Below are positions 60,545-64,000 of a DNA stretch of 64,000 nt, piece by piece. The notes beneath the pieces are model-generated. The model did no database searches, was not told the DNA's origin, and saw only the letters and a list, made by a program, of their open reading frames with translations. The stretch spans positions 1 through 64,000 of the forward strand of contig JACKOJ010000008.1 in assembly GCA_024234325.1 (NCBI GenBank), written 5' to 3'. The position numbers were made by a program, and so were the translations under genes. The DNA is from Pseudomonadales bacterium. GTDB taxonomy: Bacteria > Pseudomonadota > Gammaproteobacteria > Pseudomonadales > Pseudohongiellaceae. Position 1 is the stretch's first letter, and the number at the start of each line of letters is the position of its first letter.

Positions 60545-62434
60545 TCAGCCGGTGCCCAGTACGACTTCGACAGGCAGGGGAGCCAGCAGGTCCTGCGCGA
60601 GCGCCTGCTGGGAGGCAGTTTTCAGGGTGACATGCATCAGCAGGCCCTTCTGTTTGTCCTGCTGTCCTGTCACCGTCGCTTCAATGCCCTTGTCCTGCAG
60701 CAGTTCTCTCAGCACCATTTCCGTAATGCGCAGTCGCAACGCGGGCCGGTAAATCTTGCCAACTGCCGTCAGGGGCATCGCGTCGATGAACTCGATCCGC
60801 TTGGGAGTCGCCGCCCGTTCCGTGATGTGGGTTTCCGCAAACCTGTGCAGTTCGTCCACGCTGCAGCTCTGGCCCGGGCGCAGCACGACAAAGGCCATGG
60901 GCAGCTCGCCGGCATAGGCGTCCGGCATACCGATCGCGATGCAGGAAGCCACTGCCGGATGGGCGCTCAGGCACTCCTCGATGATGGCCGGATCAATGTT
61001 GTGCCCGCCGCGAATGATCAGATCCTTGGCGCGACCCGACAGGTACAGGAAGCCCTGCTCGTCGAGGTAGCCCAGGTCTCCCGTGTTGAACCAGTCACCC
61101 TCTACCCACGCGGTTGCGTTGTCGCTGGCGGCCTTGTAGCCGCAGAACACCTGCGGACCCCGCACCAGAATCACGCCGCTCTCATTCAGTCCGCATTCCT
61201 TGCTGACCTCACCGTCGTGGAGGTGCACGACGCGCACCCGGGAGTAGGGGAGGCGAATGCCAACGCTGCCCGGGGGCTGGTAGCTGGGAGCGCGGGCGAT
61301 CAGGGCGGTGGTCTCGGTCATGCCGTAGCCGTTGGAGACCGCGACGTCGAAAGTGGTCTCGAAGCGCTGCTCGAAGCTCGGTGACAGCGGGGCCGCGCCG
61401 GAGTTGATGGCTTTCAGCGAGCTGATGTCGGCATCGCCCACCGGAATCTGTGACAGCGCCATCAGCACGGTCGGCACCGTTGAGAAACCCCGTATGCGAA
61501 AACGCTCGATGTGGTACCAGAAGTTCTTCATGCCCTCCTGGGAACGGAACCCGGCCGGCGTCAGCAGCACAATGCGGTAGCCAATGGCGAAGGCGGCAAT
61601 GCCCTGAATGATGACCCCGTAAATATGAAACAGGGGCAGGCCACACAGAATGGTATGCCGGGGCAGATGCGCGGTATACACACGCATCAGTTGCCCAAGA
61701 AAGGCCATGTTGCCGTGGGTCAGTTGGGCGATCTTGGGATGTCCGGTCGTGCCTCCCGTGTGGAAACAGGCCGCGATCTGATCGCCCCTGAACTGGCGTC
61801 CACTGAGAAGCGCCTGCGCGGGCTGCCCGGCAATCGCCTCGTCGTAGTTCAGCACGCGGATATCGGGCCGGGTCGGCAGCACTGCCTCTCCACTCGTGAA
61901 ATGGGGCTGGGTTACCACCAGAACGGTGTGCACCCGCGCCAGTCGTGGCAGGGCGCTCTGCAGTTTCTGCCACAGGTCGGAGTGGGCGGACGGCCCGAGG
62001 CATACCACCAGCTCGGACTCCGCGGCCTCGATGATGTCGGCGATATGCTCCGCCTCCAGCAGGGGGTTGATCGGATTGACGATCCCGGCAGCCTGCGTCC
62101 CCCAGATCACCGGATGACTCTGCGGCAGTGTGGGCAGCAGTACCGAGACCGTGGTCGCCGGGTTGACGCCGAGGGTGTGCAGCAGGTTGGCGGTCTGCGT
62201 GATCCGGTCTGCCAGCTCCTGAAAGCTGATGCTCTGGGGGGCTTCATTGCGTTGCCCGGTCAGCAGAAACTCAATCGCGGTGTCGTCGCCGAACAGCGCA
62301 GCGCTCTGCTGGAACAGGTCGTAGGAATTGGTGTGCGGGAACTGTTGCGCCAGGGGCGTCTGTTCGAAGGCTTCGACATCGGCCAGGCTTTCGAGTACGG
62401 GTGCCTCCACGGGTGCGTTGCGTAGATCGGTCAC
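60545..62434 (-). CDS. acyl-CoA synthetase / AMP-dependent ligase
   Basis: A 629-residue ligase of the ANL family. P-loop-like motif FHTGGTTGHPKIAQLTHGN, GYGMTET, GDWFNTGDLGYLDEQGFLYLSGRAKDLIIRGGHNI, and the C-terminal KIYRPALR with the catalytic Lys are present. It activates a carboxylate to acyl-AMP and then acyl-CoA; a medium- or aryl-chain substrate is likely but not shown. The GTG at 62434, with GGGGGAA upstream, is preferred over the frame opening at 62503. A C-terminal extension of about 60 residues after the catalytic lysine is longer than usual. Confidence 0.9.
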   Translation of the reverse strand: MTDLRNAPVEAPVLESLADVEAFEQTPLAQQFPHTNSYDLFQQSAALFGDDTAIEFLLTGQRNEAPQSISFQELADRITQTANLLHTLGVNPATTVSVLLPTLPQSHPVIWGTQAAGIVNPINPLLEAEHIADIIEAAESELVVCLGPSAHSDLWQKLQSALPRLARVHTVLVVTQPHFTSGEAVLPTRPDIRVLNYDEAIAGQPAQALLSGRQFRGDQIAACFHTGGTTGHPKIAQLTHGNMAFLGQLMRVYTAHLPRHTILCGLPLFHIYGVIIQGIAAFAIGYRIVLLTPAGFRSQEGMKNFWYHIERFRIRGFSTVPTVLMALSQIPVGDADISSLKAINSGAAPLSPSFEQRFETTFDVAVSNGYGMTETTALIARAPSYQPPGSVGIRLPYSRVRVVHLHDGEVSKECGLNESGVILVRGPQVFCGYKAASDNATAWVEGDWFNTGDLGYLDEQGFLYLSGRAKDLIIRGGHNIDPAIIEECLSAHPAVASCIAIGMPDAYAGELPMAFVVLRPGQSCSVDELHRFAETHITERAATPKRIEFIDAMPLTAVGKIYRPALRLRITEMVLRELLQDKGIEATVTGQQDKQKGLLMHVTLKTASQQALAQDLLAPLPVEVVLGTG

Positions 62435-62681
62435 GGTGCTGCGTTCCCCCTTTTTCGGATGGTCGGTGCGGTGTCGTCGGCTGCACTCCCTGCGTCCGCG
62501 CACTGCTGCTTATATCACCTCATCCGGGCTTCCGCCAGTCCCCGCCAAGGCTGGCTATCTGTGCTGCGATGGCGCAGAATGAGCCGCATGCCGATGAACC
62601 AGGCAAGCCGGTCCTCCGGTCTAAGATCAGGTCAAACCTGACGCTATTGATGTTTACCAAGCTACCGAATGGAGTTTTATT

Positions 62682-63113
62682 ATGGCAAAGAGTTTATTCA
62701 AGGTGCTGGGAGTCAGCGCCCTGTTGCTGGGTTCCACTGTGCTGCATGCCCAGCAGCCTGAGAAATCACCGTCGCCCAGCGGCGCACAGGCCTATATCGT
62801 GACACCGGTGAACGGTGCGACGGTTCCCACCACGTTCACGGTGGTTTTCGGTCTTAAGGGCATGGGCGTCGCCCCGGCAGGTGTTCAGGCCAATAACACG
62901 GGCCACCACCACCTCCTGGTGGATGGCATGCAGGTGCCTGACATGAACAACCCCCTGGGCACTGCAGTGACGCATTTCGGTGGTGGCCAGACGGAAACCA
63001 CCCTGACCCTGACACCGGGGCAGCACACGCTGCAACTGATCCTCGGTGATTACCTGCACATTCCCCACAACCCGCCCGTGGTATCCGACAAGATCACGAT
63101 CACTGTTCAGTAA
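62682..63113 (+). CDS. DUF4399 family exported protein
   Basis: A 143-residue protein with a signal peptide (about 1-24, ending LHAQQ). The mature part has VNGATVPTTFTVVFGLKGMGVAPAG, GHHHLLVDG, THFGGGQTETTLTLTPGQHTLQLILGD and HNPPVVSD, matching DUF4399. Its many histidines could bind a metal; function unknown. GGAG lies seven bases before the ATG. The next gene starts 3 bp after its stop. Confidence 0.82.
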   Translation: MAKSLFKVLGVSALLLGSTVLHAQQPEKSPSPSGAQAYIVTPVNGATVPTTFTVVFGLKGMGVAPAGVQANNTGHHHLLVDGMQVPDMNNPLGTAVTHFGGGQTETTLTLTPGQHTLQLILGDYLHIPHNPPVVSDKITITVQ

Positions 63114-63116
63114 GTT

Positions 63117-64000
63117 GTGACCGGTCTTACCCTCAGTGTGCTCGACCAGTCGCCGATCCGCAGTGGTGGATCGGCGGCTCAGGCCCTGTCCGAGACAGTG
63201 GCCCTGGCCGGGTACACCGAGGCCCTGGGCTATCATCGCTACTGGGTCGCCGAGCACCATGGCTCGGACAGCTTCGCAGGCTGTGCTCCGGAAGTCCTTC
63301 TGGCCAGAATCGGGGCAAGTACCCGTCATATCCGCATTGGCTCCGGTGGCGTCATGCTCACCCATTACAGCCCCTTCAAGGTCGCTGAGAACTTTCTCCT
63401 GCTGCAGACCCTGTATCCGGACCGGGTGGATCTTGGTGTGGGGCGGGCGCCTGGCAGCGACGGCCTGACGGCTCAGGCCCTGGCCTACGGTTCGCCAATC
63501 GGCGTCGAATACTTTCGCAGCAAACTGGCAGACCTGATGGCCTTCGCTCGTGGCAGGGCGCCGCTGACGCAGGCGTTTGGCAGAGTCAGGGCGACGCCTC
63601 GTGCAGCAGTGCCGCCCGAATTCTGGCTGCTGGGTTCCAGTGAACAGAGCGCCATCTGGGCGGGCGAACTGGGCATGCGCTACTCTGTGGCGCATTTTCT
63701 CAATCCCCGCCACAGCCACGACCTGGCGCAGTTGTACCGCGAACACTTCGTCCCCTCCGAGCTGCTGGCAGAGCCACAGATCAATGTAGGGGTGTTTGTT
63801 CTGTGTGCACCGACGACGGGCGAGGCCGAGGATCTGGCCCTGACCCGTGACATCTGGCGTCTGGGGCTGGAGCGGGGCGAACCGGGGCCGATTCCGTCGG
63901 TGGACGAGGCAAAGGCCTACCCGCTGACGGAACCCGAGCGGGAGCTGATTCAGCAGCGGCGTCGTCATGCCATCTGCGGTACGCCGACCCAGGTCGGGGA
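63117..64000 (+). CDS. LLM class flavin-dependent oxidoreductase (partial, truncated by window end)
   Basis: An open frame from a GTG at 63117 runs past the window end (294 complete codons). It encodes LSVLDQSPIRSGGSAAQALSET, YHRYWVAEHHG, RIGSGGVMLTHYSP and VDLGVGRAPGSDG, the pattern of the luciferase-like monooxygenase group of the MsnO8/Alk type, which use FMNH2. The last visible codons (GTPTQVG) fit the family C-terminal region, so little is missing. It lacks a clear ribosome-binding site; tight spacing to the DUF4399 gene suggests coupling. Confidence 0.85.
   Translation, partial: MTGLTLSVLDQSPIRSGGSAAQALSETVALAGYTEALGYHRYWVAEHHGSDSFAGCAPEVLLARIGASTRHIRIGSGGVMLTHYSPFKVAENFLLLQTLYPDRVDLGVGRAPGSDGLTAQALAYGSPIGVEYFRSKLADLMAFARGRAPLTQAFGRVRATPRAAVPPEFWLLGSSEQSAIWAGELGMRYSVAHFLNPRHSHDLAQLYREHFVPSELLAEPQINVGVFVLCAPTTGEAEDLALTRDIWRLGLERGEPGPIPSVDEAKAYPLTEPERELIQQRRRHAICGTPTQVG

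Noticed and set aside
1..64000. CRISPR arrays, tRNA or rRNA genes, insertion sequences, prophage
   Set aside because: I read for direct repeats with spacers, tRNA arms, transposase motifs and phage genes and found none; small or diverged elements could still be missed by eye.

Overview
This 64 kb window looks like a chromosomal segment of a marine or aquatic gammaproteobacterium. Supporting signs are a Ppx/Ppk/PstSCAB/PhoU/PhoBR phosphate region with enterobacterial-type Pho boxes, CysE, UbiC, PhoH/PIN, Bfd/Bfr, TonB-dependent receptors, ETF-QO and CadC-like regulation. Genus cannot be fixed by eye; a Pseudohongiella/Cellvibrionales-like lineage is a guess. I see no rRNA, tRNA, CRISPR array, insertion sequence or prophage. 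The text is gene-dense core and niche DNA rather than a mobile island.

Layout. 0-4.4 kb: dihaem cytochrome c, cytochrome c', an NqrB/RnfD/UnbU-like membrane protein with a Sel1 tail, and a formylglycine-generating-enzyme-like protein. 4.5-11 kb: PIN-PhoH ATPase, serine acetyltransferase, ExeA-like ATPase, an exported NTF2-like protein, and a GT39-type glycosyltransferase with an Ig-like tail. 11-12 kb: Fur-box-linked bfd and bfr.

12-30 kb is one phosphate-starvation region: ppx, ppk, pstS, pstC, pstA, pstB, phoU, a porin, phoR, phoB, a TonB receptor and an exported beta-helix-like protein. I read eight Pho boxes (7-mers in 11-bp register). In seven of them a -10 hexamer follows 10-12 nt downstream; the ppk copy is less well placed. 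Two of the boxes tie the TonB receptor and the beta-helix protein, whose substrates are unknown, to PhoB.

30-46 kb: OmpA-type porin, UbiC, CoA-transferase, an exported repeat protein, a compact promoter/42-codon ORF/terminator unit, aminotransferase, MDR oxidoreductase, modABC with a ModE-like operator, SDR and acyl-CoA dehydrogenase, a CadC-like regulator divergent from an HtrA protease, and a beta-lactamase-fold hydrolase. 46-64 kb: nitroreductase, CoA-transferase, a small CxxCxGxG protein, an exported methyltransferase, an operon of cupredoxin-like protein/DUF3034/exported truncated haemoglobin, a second TonB receptor, ETF-QO, three co-directional exported proteins (one a degenerate zincin), an acyl-CoA ligase, a DUF4399 protein and a flavin monooxygenase cut by the window end.

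Several starts were moved from the longest reading frame to codons with better ribosome-binding sites (GT39, bfd, bfr, ompA, SDR, acyl-CoA ligase and others). Family calls rest on remembered motifs, not on a search.
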